Below are positions 10,329-19,466 of a stretch of DNA of 64,000 bases, in pieces. The stretch's first letter is position 1; each line of letters begins with the position of its first letter. The DNA lies in the NCBI RefSeq assembly GCF_009827055.1, contig NZ_WUMK01000001.1, positions 434,001 to 498,000 of the forward strand. Direction: 5' to 3'. The notes beneath the pieces are model-generated. The model was not told the origin of the DNA. It did not search any database and saw nothing but the letters and a program-made list of their open reading frames with translations. The DNA comes from Shinella kummerowiae (GTDB taxonomy: Bacteria; Pseudomonadota; Alphaproteobacteria; Rhizobiales; Rhizobiaceae). The position numbers were made by a program, and so were the translations under genes.

Positions 10329-10667
10329 TCAGTCGCGAAGGCGCTGGGCCTGCTCGTAGGTTTTCGTCGAGCGCATGCCGGAACGGCAATATCCGAGCAT
10401 CGGGCGCGGCAGGTCATCCAGCGCGTCGACCATGCCGTTCACCGCTTCGGCGGTCACGCCCATCGGGCCGACGGGCACATGCGCCGTCCCGATGCCGAGT
10501 TCCTTGGCGCGGGCAGCAATCACCGAGAAATCCGGCTGGCCCGCTTCCTCGTGATCCGGGCGGTGGCAGACGATGGATTTGAAGCCCAAAGCGGCAACAG
10601 CGTCGAGATCTTCCACGGTGATCTGGCCGGAGACGGAATATTCGTCGTTGATCGCGCGGATATCCAT
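10329..10667 (-). CDS. DUF442 / TIGR01244 phosphatase-like protein
   Basis: 112 aa, a full-length single-domain member of the family related to protein tyrosine phosphatases and to the N-terminal domain of Blh (beta-lactamase-like hydrolase) of Agrobacterium. The active-site loop is GYCRSGMRS with Cys94 and Arg99. Upstream markers are the N-terminal SVSGQIT and VCHRPDHEE. Family members are linked to sulfide/persulfide metabolism through Blh fusions, but the free-standing form has no established substrate. No partner gene lies nearby. Confidence 0.8.
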   Translation of the reverse strand: MDIRAINDEYSVSGQITVEDLDAVAALGFKSIVCHRPDHEEAGQPDFSVIAARAKELGIGTAHVPVGPMGVTAEAVNGMVDALDDLPRPMLGYCRSGMRSTKTYEQAQRLRD

Positions 10668-10738
10668 GGGTGGGTCCTTTCGAAATGGGTGCGCTCACCG
10701 TTTAAGCGTGCACTGCCAGAGCGTCAATCGTGCGAAAT

Positions 10739-11593
10739 CTAGCGGATCTCGAAGGCAAGGCCGTAGCTGGCACTTTCACCGGGATTGAAATCCGGTGCGT
10801 CCCCTGCTGCAATCAGCGCGTCGCGCGGCGCAAACCGGTGCGAGACCGGCTCGATACCCAGCACGGCCGAACCCGGCGACTGGTTTCGCCAGACCTGAAG
10901 ATAAGGCAGGCTATCGGTACGGAAGCGGATATGGACGCTGCGCCCGTCCAGCGCGGCAATCGGCCCGACCGTGACTTCCGCCCAGCCATGCTCCGCTGTC
11001 TCGGCCGCCGGGACGCAGAATATCTGCGTATCGCCATCACCGAACCGCCACGGCTGGCTACCGCCCGGCAGCATGGTGCCTGTCAGCCGGGTGTTTTCGT
11101 CGAAGAGGCCAGTGCCGAAATTGATGTGATACATGGCGAAGCGCGGCCAGGACGTGTCCCCGGTGTTGCTGATGACGTCGTCGAGGGCAATGTGGCCAAC
11201 GCGCCGGTCCGCACGCCAGCGGCGGGCAAGCGTGGCCGACCCGCCCTGCGCCACCGAAACCGCAACATGTCCCTCGCAGATCACCTCCCCCTCGTCCTCC
11301 TCGATCAGGATATCCTGCGCCGGGTTCGAGCACAGCGAGCCGTGCAGCGGGTAACGCCGCCCGTCGGATGCTCCCTCAATCGGCACGGGATGGCGGATAT
11401 GATCCGGCCCGCAGGTGAACAGGAACCCTCGCAGCGCCTTGTCGATGCGCGGATCGCCATCCGTGGGAACGGTGGAGCCCGGCGAAAGATCGACACCGTG
11501 GAAAACCGCGCTTCCAATATCGAGCACCGATTGCGGCGTCAGGTCGATGCGAAACGATTGCTCGGGCGTGTCGGCAGTCAAGGCGAAGGTCAT
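10739..11593 (-). CDS. Aldose 1-epimerase-like (DUF4432) protein
   Basis: 284 aa from ATG 11593, preceded by GGAGCCCCGG; the frame is open to 11737 but the extra residues are low-complexity and unlike the family. It is a beta-rich protein with features of the galactose mutarotase fold: CGPDHIRHP, PLHGSL, MYHINFGTGLF and GIEPVSHRF. These place it in the DUF4432 group of aldose 1-epimerase homologues, expected to act on a sugar or sugar-acid in the cytoplasm. There are no sugar catabolic genes beside it, so the ligand is unknown. Confidence 0.7.
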   Translation of the reverse strand: MTFALTADTPEQSFRIDLTPQSVLDIGSAVFHGVDLSPGSTVPTDGDPRIDKALRGFLFTCGPDHIRHPVPIEGASDGRRYPLHGSLCSNPAQDILIEEDEGEVICEGHVAVSVAQGGSATLARRWRADRRVGHIALDDVISNTGDTSWPRFAMYHINFGTGLFDENTRLTGTMLPGGSQPWRFGDGDTQIFCVPAAETAEHGWAEVTVGPIAALDGRSVHIRFRTDSLPYLQVWRNQSPGSAVLGIEPVSHRFAPRDALIAAGDAPDFNPGESASYGLAFEIR

Positions 11594-11826
11594 CCGGGGC
11601 TCCGGTGGAAAGCGGTGAGAGGCATGCATGCTAGTGGCAAGGCGTCCGCAAGACCATGGGTCGCGCCACCTCTGCCTCGATCTTTCCACGGAACCATCAC
11701 GGCCGGTCACAAGTTTTTGCAGTCTATGTTGACGCAACGTTCACCATCGATTCAGTTTTTCCATATTAAGGTCTGAATTGAAGTGTTCCGTCCGCACGAT
11801 ACGTGCAAGCTGGCAGGTCAAGAGCC

Positions 11827-13251
11827 GTGAATTCTATTTTTAAAACAAGCGTTTCACTCCTCGCAGCGGCATCCATTCTGGGAATCGCCGCCATGCCCGC
11901 CTTTGCCCAGCAGCGCTATTCGTCAGCCGATACCGTGCTGATCACGCCGAATGGCGATATTCTGGACTATGTTCCCGACGCCGGTATGCGCGTGATGCGC
12001 GACAACCGCGGCCGCACGGTCTACGTCGACGACTGGGGCAATGTGGTTGCCACCGCCATGCCCGCCAACCGCTATTTCGCCCGTGGCGGTGATGACTATC
12101 GCCCACGCCGGGACCGTTACCGCGCGGTGCCCGGTTATCCCGAAACCAGCCCGGATTATTTCCCGCCAGCACCCGAATCCGACTATGGCGACGAACTGAC
12201 GACCAGTTCCGTGCCGGAAATGCGCGAGGCCCTGCCGGGTGATATCGAACGCCAGACGCTGCCGGACGCCGATTTCGGCGGCTCGCAGCCCTTACCGGAC
12301 CTCAACGGAAACGACGACAGCGCCGCCCTGCCCGAAAACGGCATCGATCCCAATGCCGAATACGTGCCCGGTCCGAAATTCGAGCCGGCGACGGCGCTCG
12401 GCAAGCTGTCCTCCGCGGAAATTACCGCCCTTCAGGTCTTTCTCGACCGCGAAGGCTTTTCGCCGGGCGTGATCGACGGCAAGAAGGGCTCCAACGTCAT
12501 CAAGGCGATCGAGGCCTGGCAGAACAGCACTGGCGAAACGCTGGACCCGAACAATGCCGACGATATTCTGGAGCGCCTGCGCCTCTCCGGCGGCATGGCC
12601 TTCACCACCTACGAGATCAGCGCTGCTGACGCGGCCGGCCCCTACGTTGCTTCCATTCCGAGCGACTATGCGGAAAAGGCCGCGCTGCCGCACCTCTCCT
12701 TCACCTCGACGATCGAGATGCTGGCCGAAAAGTTCCATATGGACGAGGCCTATCTCAAGGATATCAACCCGGGCGTCGATTTCACGATCCCCGGCACGAT
12801 CATCAAGGTCGTCGATACCGGCGAGAAGAAAACCGGCAAGGTCGCGAAGATCCTCGCCGACAAGGGCCGCAAGCAGGTGCTCGCCTATGATGAGAATGGC
12901 ACGCTGATTGCCGCCTACCCGGCCAGCATCGGCTCCGCCGACACGCCGTCGCCCTCGGGCTTGGTGACGGTCGAGCGTATCGCGCTCAATCCCGGCTACA
13001 CCTACAATCCGAAAATCAATTTCCAGCAGGGCGCCAACAACAAGGTGCTGACCCTGCAGCCCGGCCCGAACGGCCCGGTCGGCACGGTCTGGATCGCCCT
13101 TTCCAAGCCGACCTACGGTATCCACGGCACGCCGGACCCGTCGAAGATCGGCAAGACCCAGAGCCATGGCTGCATCCGCCTGACCAACTGGGATGCGACC
13201 GAACTTGCCAAGATGACAAGCGCCGGCGTCACGGTCGAATTCGTCGACTGA
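11827..13251 (+). CDS. L,D-transpeptidase (YkuD) with peptidoglycan-binding domain
   Basis: 474 aa from GTG 11827; an alternative GTG at 11803 adds eight residues ahead of a signal peptide that ends near AMPAFAQQ. A Pro/Asp-rich low-complexity region (about 80-180) follows. Next come a peptidoglycan-binding-type segment (SAEITALQVFLDREGFSPG), a LysM-like stretch (MLAEKFHMDEAYLKDINPG) and the YkuD domain. The catalytic motif is GIHGTPDP...SHGCIRL with the nucleophile Cys near residue 455. It should form 3-3 cross-links or anchor proteins to peptidoglycan in the periplasm, as is common in rhizobia. A terminator follows. Confidence 0.9.
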   Translation: MNSIFKTSVSLLAAASILGIAAMPAFAQQRYSSADTVLITPNGDILDYVPDAGMRVMRDNRGRTVYVDDWGNVVATAMPANRYFARGGDDYRPRRDRYRAVPGYPETSPDYFPPAPESDYGDELTTSSVPEMREALPGDIERQTLPDADFGGSQPLPDLNGNDDSAALPENGIDPNAEYVPGPKFEPATALGKLSSAEITALQVFLDREGFSPGVIDGKKGSNVIKAIEAWQNSTGETLDPNNADDILERLRLSGGMAFTTYEISAADAAGPYVASIPSDYAEKAALPHLSFTSTIEMLAEKFHMDEAYLKDINPGVDFTIPGTIIKVVDTGEKKTGKVAKILADKGRKQVLAYDENGTLIAAYPASIGSADTPSPSGLVTVERIALNPGYTYNPKINFQQGANNKVLTLQPGPNGPVGTVWIALSKPTYGIHGTPDPSKIGKTQSHGCIRLTNWDATELAKMTSAGVTVEFVD

Positions 13252-13271
13252 CAGCGCCGGAAATGAACAGG

Positions 13272-13306
13272 CAAAGCCGGCTTTTCAGGGCCGGCTTTTG
13301 TTTTTC
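13272..13306 (+). terminator. Rho-independent terminator after L,D-transpeptidase gene
   Basis: Stem AAAGCCGGC / GCCGGCTTT with a short loop followed by TTGTTTTT; it begins 21 bases after the stop at 13251. Confidence 0.8.
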
Positions 13307-13422
13307 CGGTGGAAAATCCGCTTCCGCCATGATGCAAACCGGAAAACGCCCGTTTTGGCGGCGAAGCAGCGACGGCCACAAATGGCGTGGCCCCTCGCCT
13401 ATCCCCGCTAATTCGGTATCCC

Positions 13423-14616
13423 ATGCTGCAAAAATTCCGCTCCGCCGTCCTTTGCCTCGCGCTTGCCGGCGCGATGCCGCAGGCCGCCTCCGCTGCCGAT
13501 CTCATGACCTTCTGGGACACGCCGCAAAGAGGCGGCAACAGCTTCAACGCCAGCGAACCGGACAAGGCCTACTTCGACGCGCTCGCCGCAACCGGCGCGA
13601 CCTGGGTGCGCCTCACCTTCAGCAAATGGAAGGGCGAAGGCCGCGACACCCTGCTCGGCGATGCCGACCACTATAAGGGACTGCCACCGAAAGACCTCGC
13701 CAGGCTGCGCGAAACACTCGATGCCGCGCACGCAGCCGGCCTCAAGGTCGTGCTGACGCCGCTCAGCCTGCCCGGCGCGCGCTGGAAGCAGCAGAACGAC
13801 GGCGCATTCGACGACCGGCTCTGGTCGGATCGAGCCTTCGCCGATCAGGCCGTAGAATTCTGGAGCGATCTCGCCACCGCGCTGAAGGACCACCCCGCCG
13901 TCGCCGGTTACAACCTCATCAACGAACCGGCACCGGAAAAGACGACGGGGCTTGCCGAAAACGGCACGATGGCCGACATCCGGGCCTGGCAGGAGAAGAA
14001 TAGCGGCGGGCCGCGCGACCTGCCAAAACTCTATACGCGCATCATCAAGGCGATCCGCAAAGTCGATCCGGTCACGCCGGTGATGGTCGATGGCGGTTAT
14101 TACGCCAATCCGCGCGCGCTCGCCGCCTGGCCGAAGCGGCTCGCCGATGACAAGGTGCTCTATGCCTTCCACATGTACGAGCCTTATAACGCGACGAGCG
14201 CGCCAAACATGAAACGCGAGACGCCGCTTCGGTATCCCGGCGCCACCACGAATTATGCTGGCGGCACCATGACGTGGGATCGCAATGCGGTCGCGGACCA
14301 TATCAACACGGCCTTCGACTGGGCGAAGACGCAAGGCCTGCCGCCAACGCGCGTCGTCGCCGCTGAATTCGGCTGCATGCGGCTTTGGGCCGATTGCGGC
14401 ACCTACCTCACCGACGTCATGGATGCCGTCGAGGCAAAGGGTGGACACTGGGCCTTCTATTCCTTCCGCGAAGACGAATGGGAAGGCATGGATTACGAGC
14501 TTTCGGCAAAAGTGAAGCCCGGCCAGTTCTACTGGCTCAAGGAACAGGGCAAGGCCGCTTCGCTGCCACGCGACGGCGCCCTGATGGACCTTCTGAAAAC
14601 GCGGATGCAGAAATAA
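13423..14616 (+). CDS. Secreted glycoside hydrolase family 5-like protein
   Basis: 397 aa from ATG 13423 with a signal peptide ending AASAAD. It is a TIM-barrel cellulase-type protein (GH5): ATGATWVRLTFSKW, GLKVVLTPL, the acid/base motif YNLINEPAP and the nucleophile strand VVAAEFGC, then YSFREDEWEGMDYE near the end. The two glutamates required for retaining hydrolysis are present. The substrate (beta-glucan, mannan or an own exopolysaccharide) cannot be decided. The gene stands alone and is flanked by terminators on both sides. Confidence 0.85.
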   Translation: MLQKFRSAVLCLALAGAMPQAASAADLMTFWDTPQRGGNSFNASEPDKAYFDALAATGATWVRLTFSKWKGEGRDTLLGDADHYKGLPPKDLARLRETLDAAHAAGLKVVLTPLSLPGARWKQQNDGAFDDRLWSDRAFADQAVEFWSDLATALKDHPAVAGYNLINEPAPEKTTGLAENGTMADIRAWQEKNSGGPRDLPKLYTRIIKAIRKVDPVTPVMVDGGYYANPRALAAWPKRLADDKVLYAFHMYEPYNATSAPNMKRETPLRYPGATTNYAGGTMTWDRNAVADHINTAFDWAKTQGLPPTRVVAAEFGCMRLWADCGTYLTDVMDAVEAKGGHWAFYSFREDEWEGMDYELSAKVKPGQFYWLKEQGKAASLPRDGALMDLLKTRMQK

Positions 14617-14617
14617 C

Positions 14618-14653
14618 AAAGGCCGGGCAGCGTGGCGCTGCCCGGCCTTTTTG
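14618..14653. terminator. Bidirectional terminator between GH5 and chemoreceptor genes
   Basis: AAAGGCCGGGCAGCG / CGCTGCCCGGCCTTTTT is a 15-base GC stem with A- and T-runs on either side, placed between two convergent genes. Confidence 0.85.
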
Positions 14654-14668
14654 CGCCGTCCCAAGGGC

Positions 14669-16192
14669 TTAGGCGGCGCGGCTGTAACCTGAGCCGTGCG
14701 CGGGCTGCGCTGTACCGCCGGTGCGGAAAGCGCTGAGCTGGGCGGCGATGGAGGCCGCCTCCTGCGTCAGCGCCTGGCTCGCGGCATTGGCCTGTTCGAC
14801 CATCGCGGCATTCTGCTGGGTGATCTGGTCCATCGCGTTCACCGCCTGATTGACCGCCTGGAGACCCGTTGCCTGCTCCGCGGTGCTGGAGCGGATGGTG
14901 TTGAAGACCGCGCTCACGTCCACGACCTGCGACACGATCTGGCGCAGCGACTGCGCAACCTCGTTGACCGAACGCACGCCGTCCTCGACCTGGCCATGCG
15001 ACTTGGCAATGAGATCCTGGATGTCCTTTGCCGCATCGGCACACCGCTGGGCAAGCGCACGCACCTCCGACGCCACGACCGCAAAGCCGCGACCCGCCTC
15101 GCCCGCGCGTGCGGCCTCGATGCCGGCATTCAGCGCCAGGAGATTGGTCTGGAAAGCGATTTCGTCGATGACCTCGACGATGTTGGCGATGGCCGAGGAC
15201 GAGGCCTGGATTTCGCCCATCGCGACAATCGCATGTTCAACGACTTCGCCGCCGCGCTGCGCATTGTCACGCGCCGCCATGACGAGCGCATTCGCCTCGT
15301 TGGCGCTCTGCGCCGTCTGGCGCACGGTGGTCGTCACCTCTTCGACGGCGGCCGCGGTTTCCTCGAGATTGGCGGCCTGCCGCTCCGTGCGCTTGGCGAG
15401 ATCGTCGGAGGCGGCCGCGATCTCTTGCGCACTCAGGTGGATGGAGCCCGCGCCGACGCCAATGTTGCCGATGGCCTGCGAGAGCGTGGAAATGGCGTGG
15501 TTGAAATCCTCGCGCAACGTCTCATAGGCTTCCGGCAGCGGCCCGGTGATACGCGCCGTGAGGTCGCCATCCGAAATCCGCTTCAGCGCCGCACCGAAAC
15601 TGTCGCCGACGATCTTGCGCTCCTCGGCAACGACCTGCGCCTGCACCGCCTTCTGCTTGGTGACGTCGGATGTGTCCATGTAGACGGAGATCGAGAGATC
15701 CATATCGAGGAACACGGCCTTGAGCAGGCTGGAAAACTTGGCGGCGAATTCCTCCGGCCCGATCTCCTGGCGGGCAAAAAACCCCGGCTTCGGCCAGAGC
15801 GACTTCGCCGCTTCGGCCAGCAGGTGTTCGACGATCAGCGCGTAGCCGCCGATATACCAGCGCGGCTCCAGGCCGATGCGCGCATGCACATGGCCGATCG
15901 TCTGCACCTTCGCGGCATAGTCATGGGTGAAGTCGCCGGCAGCGATATTTGCCCAGTGACCGAGCTGCGCAGTCTTCGCACGGTCGATATGCGCGTCGTT
16001 CGAAAAGAGGTGGCTGACTTCCGGGCTCTTGCGCACGATGGCGTAGAATTTGTCGAGCGCCGGACCGAGCTCCTTCTCGATGAAGGGCTTCAGGCTGCGC
16101 AACCGTTTCAGCGCCGGTTCGTCCAGGCCGAGATAGTCCAGACGGCGCGCGATATCGTGGTTTTGGCTGGCGGTTTGCGGGGCTGGCTTCAT
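14669..16192 (-). CDS. Globin-coupled methyl-accepting chemotaxis protein
   Basis: 507 aa from ATG 16192 (an upstream in-frame GTG exists at 16216). No transmembrane helix is seen, so it is a cytoplasmic receptor. Residues about 10-165 form a sensor globin (PALDKFYAIVRKSPEV, TIGHVHARIGLEPRWYIGGY with the haem-ligand histidine region). A HAMP-like segment follows (ALKRISDGDLTARITGPLPE), then the MCP signalling domain with the hairpin tip EIAFQTNLLALNAGIEAARAG. HemAT-type receptors sense oxygen and signal to CheA. No che genes are in the window, so it is an orphan receptor. Confidence 0.92.
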   Translation of the reverse strand: MKPAPQTASQNHDIARRLDYLGLDEPALKRLRSLKPFIEKELGPALDKFYAIVRKSPEVSHLFSNDAHIDRAKTAQLGHWANIAAGDFTHDYAAKVQTIGHVHARIGLEPRWYIGGYALIVEHLLAEAAKSLWPKPGFFARQEIGPEEFAAKFSSLLKAVFLDMDLSISVYMDTSDVTKQKAVQAQVVAEERKIVGDSFGAALKRISDGDLTARITGPLPEAYETLREDFNHAISTLSQAIGNIGVGAGSIHLSAQEIAAASDDLAKRTERQAANLEETAAAVEEVTTTVRQTAQSANEANALVMAARDNAQRGGEVVEHAIVAMGEIQASSSAIANIVEVIDEIAFQTNLLALNAGIEAARAGEAGRGFAVVASEVRALAQRCADAAKDIQDLIAKSHGQVEDGVRSVNEVAQSLRQIVSQVVDVSAVFNTIRSSTAEQATGLQAVNQAVNAMDQITQQNAAMVEQANAASQALTQEAASIAAQLSAFRTGGTAQPAHGSGYSRAA

Positions 16193-16451
16193 TCCGATTG
16201 GGTATCCTGGCAACACGAGAAACTGGGGAAAGCGACAACGCTCTATCGGGACGGCAATGCCAGATGGCTCGCTCGCGCCCGCGATCCCTCATGGATCACG
16301 CCGAAGACAAAGAGCCTTCGAGGACAGCTTTCAGACGCAATATCACTAGGTTGGGCATGGTAAATTGTTTCTTACCAGGCCTTGCATCGAATGGGGGCAA
16401 CGGCTGCGCATTTGGTCGCAGCCGTTCCTGCCTTTCGTCAAATCTGCTGAC

Positions 16452-17168
16452 TCAAGCCGCGCGCGAAATCGTGCGGAAGAAGCCGCGCGCCGGGGAAACC
16501 CGCGTGCGCGTCGGCATGAGGCGCTGCACTTCCTCGGCGAAGAGCCGGGCGTTTTCGCGGGCCTTATCGAGGTTGCTCACCCTGGCCGGATCCATCGAAT
16601 ACAGCGTGCCGCCACAGTCGAAAATATCGCGGAAAGCGGTACGCTCGCCGATCGGCGTGTCCAGCACGGCTACACCACGCGATGACAGCAATGCCTTGAT
16701 GGCGGTCATGGCGCGTGTCGTCACCATCGAATTCATGCGGGTGAGCACGACCGAATGGCTGATGCGGATGCCCGCCTTCTCGTCCAGTTGCTTCAGCAGT
16801 TCGAGGATCTGTGCGGCACCGCGCGCATCCATCGCACAGCCCTGCACCGGGATCATCACATGATCCGAGAGACCAATGGCGGTGGCGACCAGCGCATCGC
16901 GGGCACCGGCGAGGTCGATGATGAAATAGTCGGTCGTGTCGCGATTCTCGCGGATATGGCACTGGATGGACGCCATCGAGACTTCCGAGATGACGGCGAT
17001 GTTGTGCTGGCGGCCGGAAATCTCGTGCCAGTGGCTGATCCAGCGCTGCGGGTCCGCGTCGAGAATGGTGATGCGGTGGCCCTGGCTGGCAAGCTCTGTG
17101 GCCAGGATGAGGGCCGCGGTGGTCTTGCCCGCGCCGCCCTTGGCATTGGCAAATGTGATGACTGGCAT
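16452..17168 (-). CDS. ParA/VirC1-like ATPase 1
   Basis: 238 aa from ATG 17168 with GGGGAAAG upstream. A ParA-superfamily deviant Walker A, NAKGGAGKTT, lies at residues 8-17, Walker A' is ILDADPQRW and Walker B FIIDLAGARD. There is no N-terminal HTH, so it belongs to the small ParA group that includes VirC1. No parB or parS-like repeats lie near. It is a clear paralogue of the next upstream gene: the segments LVPVQGCAMD/MIPVQGCAMD and FRDxFxxGGTLYSM are shared. Confidence 0.85.
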   Translation of the reverse strand: MPVITFANAKGGAGKTTAALILATELASQGHRITILDADPQRWISHWHEISGRQHNIAVISEVSMASIQCHIRENRDTTDYFIIDLAGARDALVATAIGLSDHVMIPVQGCAMDARGAAQILELLKQLDEKAGIRISHSVVLTRMNSMVTTRAMTAIKALLSSRGVAVLDTPIGERTAFRDIFDCGGTLYSMDPARVSNLDKARENARLFAEEVQRLMPTRTRVSPARGFFRTISRAA

Positions 17169-17388
17169 GTCTTTCCCCGTGAATGCTGCGAGCGTGCTCA
17201 TCGCTCTCGTCAGGCGACCCTGTGCAAATGGCGCCCGCTTACTTAAACCTTTCAAAACATGGTTAACGAAATGGAAATTTCCGCATCGCGAAGATTAATG
17301 AGACGAAGACCGACGCGTGCCGATTGCCGGAAGAAAGCCTGGAAAACCAGCGTTCTGCGCGCACGTGTCAATTGTTAACGGTAAGAAA

Positions 17389-18147
17389 TCAGGGCGCTGC
17401 CGGCAGGCCCACCGGAGCCGGAGAAGGCAAACCGACGCGCGCCGGAGCGGCAGGAACCGCCCTCGCCCAGATCTTGCTCGCCTCCTCGACACCGACGAGA
17501 CGCAGCACGTCATCGGCAAGAACCTGCATGTTGAGGATCGCCTTGTCGAGATTGCTCACCCGGCCACCATTCATCGAATAGAGCGTGCCGCCCGTCTCGA
17601 ACATGTCGCGGAAGGCGCTGCGTTCGATGACAGGCGTGCCGACGACGGGAATTCGTGCCGCGTCCAGCACGGCCTTCACATTGCGCAAGGCGCGGGTGGT
17701 GACGAGCGGATTGACGCGCGACAGCACCACCGCCCGCTTGATCGGCACATGCGCATTGGCGCTGACGAGTTCGATCAACTCCAGCACATGCGCCGCGCCA
17801 CGGCTGTCCATCGCACAGCCCTGCACAGGCACCAGCACGAGATCGGAAAGGCCGGCGGCAAACGCGACCAGAGCATCGCGCGCGCCCGAGAGGTCGATGA
17901 TGACGTGGTCATGGCTGCTTCGCAAGGTTTTGAGATGAGCCGCAAGATTGAAGACGGCGACATTGTCCAGCAGCGTCAGCCCCTCGCCGAGCCTTGCGGC
18001 ACGCACCCAGCTTGCCGCCAGCTTCAGTTCATCGCAATCGAGAAGCGCGGTGCGCAAACCGCGTTGCGCAAGTTCGGTGGCCAGCAGGACCGCCGCCGTC
18101 GTCTTGCCCGAACCGCCCTTGGCGTTCGCTATCGATATGACTGCCAT
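17389..18147 (-). CDS. ParA/VirC1-like ATPase 2 (tandem paralogue)
   Basis: 252 aa. Deviant Walker A NAKGGSGKTT at residues 8-17, LLDCDELKLAASW and Walker B VIIDLSGARD. It shares VPVQGCAMDSRGAA and ERSAFRDMFETGGTLYSM with its downstream neighbour but ends in an Ala/Pro-rich tail (residues about 225-252) that the other lacks. The two genes are in the same direction with a 220-base gap and are a tandem duplication. The target of either ATPase is unknown. The downstream chemoreceptor gene raises the possibility of positioning a protein cluster, but no linker protein is encoded nearby. Confidence 0.85.
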   Translation of the reverse strand: MAVISIANAKGGSGKTTAAVLLATELAQRGLRTALLDCDELKLAASWVRAARLGEGLTLLDNVAVFNLAAHLKTLRSSHDHVIIDLSGARDALVAFAAGLSDLVLVPVQGCAMDSRGAAHVLELIELVSANAHVPIKRAVVLSRVNPLVTTRALRNVKAVLDAARIPVVGTPVIERSAFRDMFETGGTLYSMNGGRVSNLDKAILNMQVLADDVLRLVGVEEASKIWARAVPAAPARVGLPSPAPVGLPAAP

Positions 18148-18257
18148 GATCGTACCGCCGCATCAAACCGCCATGAGACGCCGGAGCGGCGCAGATCATG
18201 ACGGTTGCATGACATTCTGATGACAATCATCATGCGGCGCAATTCGTAATAATTGTA

Positions 18258-18304
18258 ATAAAAAATCGGGGTGGCGATCGGTTGATCGCCACCCCCGGTT
18301 TTAA
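18258..18304 (-). terminator. Terminator after Fe-alcohol dehydrogenase operon
   Basis: GGGGTGGCGATC-GGTT-GATCGCCACCCC stem (18268-18295) lying 12 bases after the stop at 18316. On the minus strand it is followed by a run of U residues. Confidence 0.8.
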
Positions 18305-18315
18305 AAGCGCTGTCC

Positions 18316-19461
18316 TCAGATGCACTCGGCGAACAGGCGCTTGGCCGCGTCGAGCGTCAGCTCCACCGGATTGCCGCCAGCCGTGGGGTCGACGATCGCC
18401 ATTTCGGACATTTCATCGATCCGGTCCGTACCGACGCCGAGCGCCGACAGCTTGTCCGGCACGCCGAGCTCTTCGCGCAGGTGCAACACATAGTCGAAGA
18501 AGCCGTCGAAGCCGCCGGCAATCCCGAGATAGGCAGCTGCGCTGACGATCTTCGCCTCGATGGCCGGGCGGTTGAAGGTCAGGACCGGCGGCATCACGAC
18601 GGCATTGGTCATGCCGTGATGCGTGTTGTAGATCGCGCCGACCGGGTGCGACAGCGAGTGGATGGCGCCAAGCCCCTTCTGGAAGGCGACGGCCCCCATG
18701 GCAGCGGCCGACATCATATGCGCGCGCGCCTCGATGTCCGTGCCGTCCTTGTAAGCGCGCGGCAAAAATTCCTTGACGAGGCGCATGCCCTCAAGGGCGA
18801 TGCCCTGGCTCATCGGATGGTAGAACGGCGAGCAATAGGCTTCGAGGCAATGGGCAAATGCGTCCATGCCGGTGCCGGCCGTGATGACCTTCGGCATGCC
18901 GACCGTTAGTTCCGGGTCGCAAATCGTCACCGAAGGCAGGAACTTCGGATGGAAGATGACCTTCTTGGTGTGCGTCTCGGAGTTGGTGATGACCGAGGCG
19001 CGACCGACTTCCGAACCGGTGCCAGCCGTTGTCGGCACGGCGATGATCGGCGCGATGCCATCGGAATTGGCGCGGGTCCACCAGTCGCCGACGTCCTCGA
19101 AATCCCAGACCGGGCGGGTCTGCCCAGCCATGAAGGCGATCGCCTTGCCGAGATCGAGGCCCGAGCCGCCGCCGAAGGCGACGACGCCGTCATGGCCGCC
19201 ATCCTTGAAGGCCTTGACGCCGGCCTCGAGGTTCTTGTCGTTCGGGTTGGGATCGACCTCCGCGAACATCGCACGGCCGAGGCCGGCTGCGGCGAGGATA
19301 TCGAGCGCGCCCTGCGTGATCGGCATCGTCGAGAGGCCGCGGTCGGTGACGAGCAGCGGCTTCTTCATGCCGACCACCTTGCAGTGGTCGGCGAGTTCCT
19401 TGATGCGGCCCGCCCCGAACTTGATCGCGGTCGGGTAGCTCCAGTTGGCGGTGATAGTCAT
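18316..19461 (-). CDS. Iron-containing alcohol dehydrogenase
   Basis: 381 aa, typical group III ADH. NAD(P) site FGGGSGLDLGK (about 96-107). Metal ligands are in GMDAFAHCLEAY (Asp and His), and HSLSHPVGAIYNTHHG supplies the remaining histidines. It oxidises a primary alcohol to an aldehyde, or the reverse. It is the last gene of the permease, ligase, aldehyde dehydrogenase, ADH order and begins 5 bases after the aldehyde dehydrogenase stop. In this setting it probably makes a gamma-glutamylated amino-aldehyde that the aldehyde dehydrogenase then oxidises (inference). Confidence 0.9.
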   Translation of the reverse strand: MTITANWSYPTAIKFGAGRIKELADHCKVVGMKKPLLVTDRGLSTMPITQGALDILAAAGLGRAMFAEVDPNPNDKNLEAGVKAFKDGGHDGVVAFGGGSGLDLGKAIAFMAGQTRPVWDFEDVGDWWTRANSDGIAPIIAVPTTAGTGSEVGRASVITNSETHTKKVIFHPKFLPSVTICDPELTVGMPKVITAGTGMDAFAHCLEAYCSPFYHPMSQGIALEGMRLVKEFLPRAYKDGTDIEARAHMMSAAAMGAVAFQKGLGAIHSLSHPVGAIYNTHHGMTNAVVMPPVLTFNRPAIEAKIVSAAAYLGIAGGFDGFFDYVLHLREELGVPDKLSALGVGTDRIDEMSEMAIVDPTAGGNPVELTLDAAKRLFAECI

Positions 19462-19466
19462 GCTCT

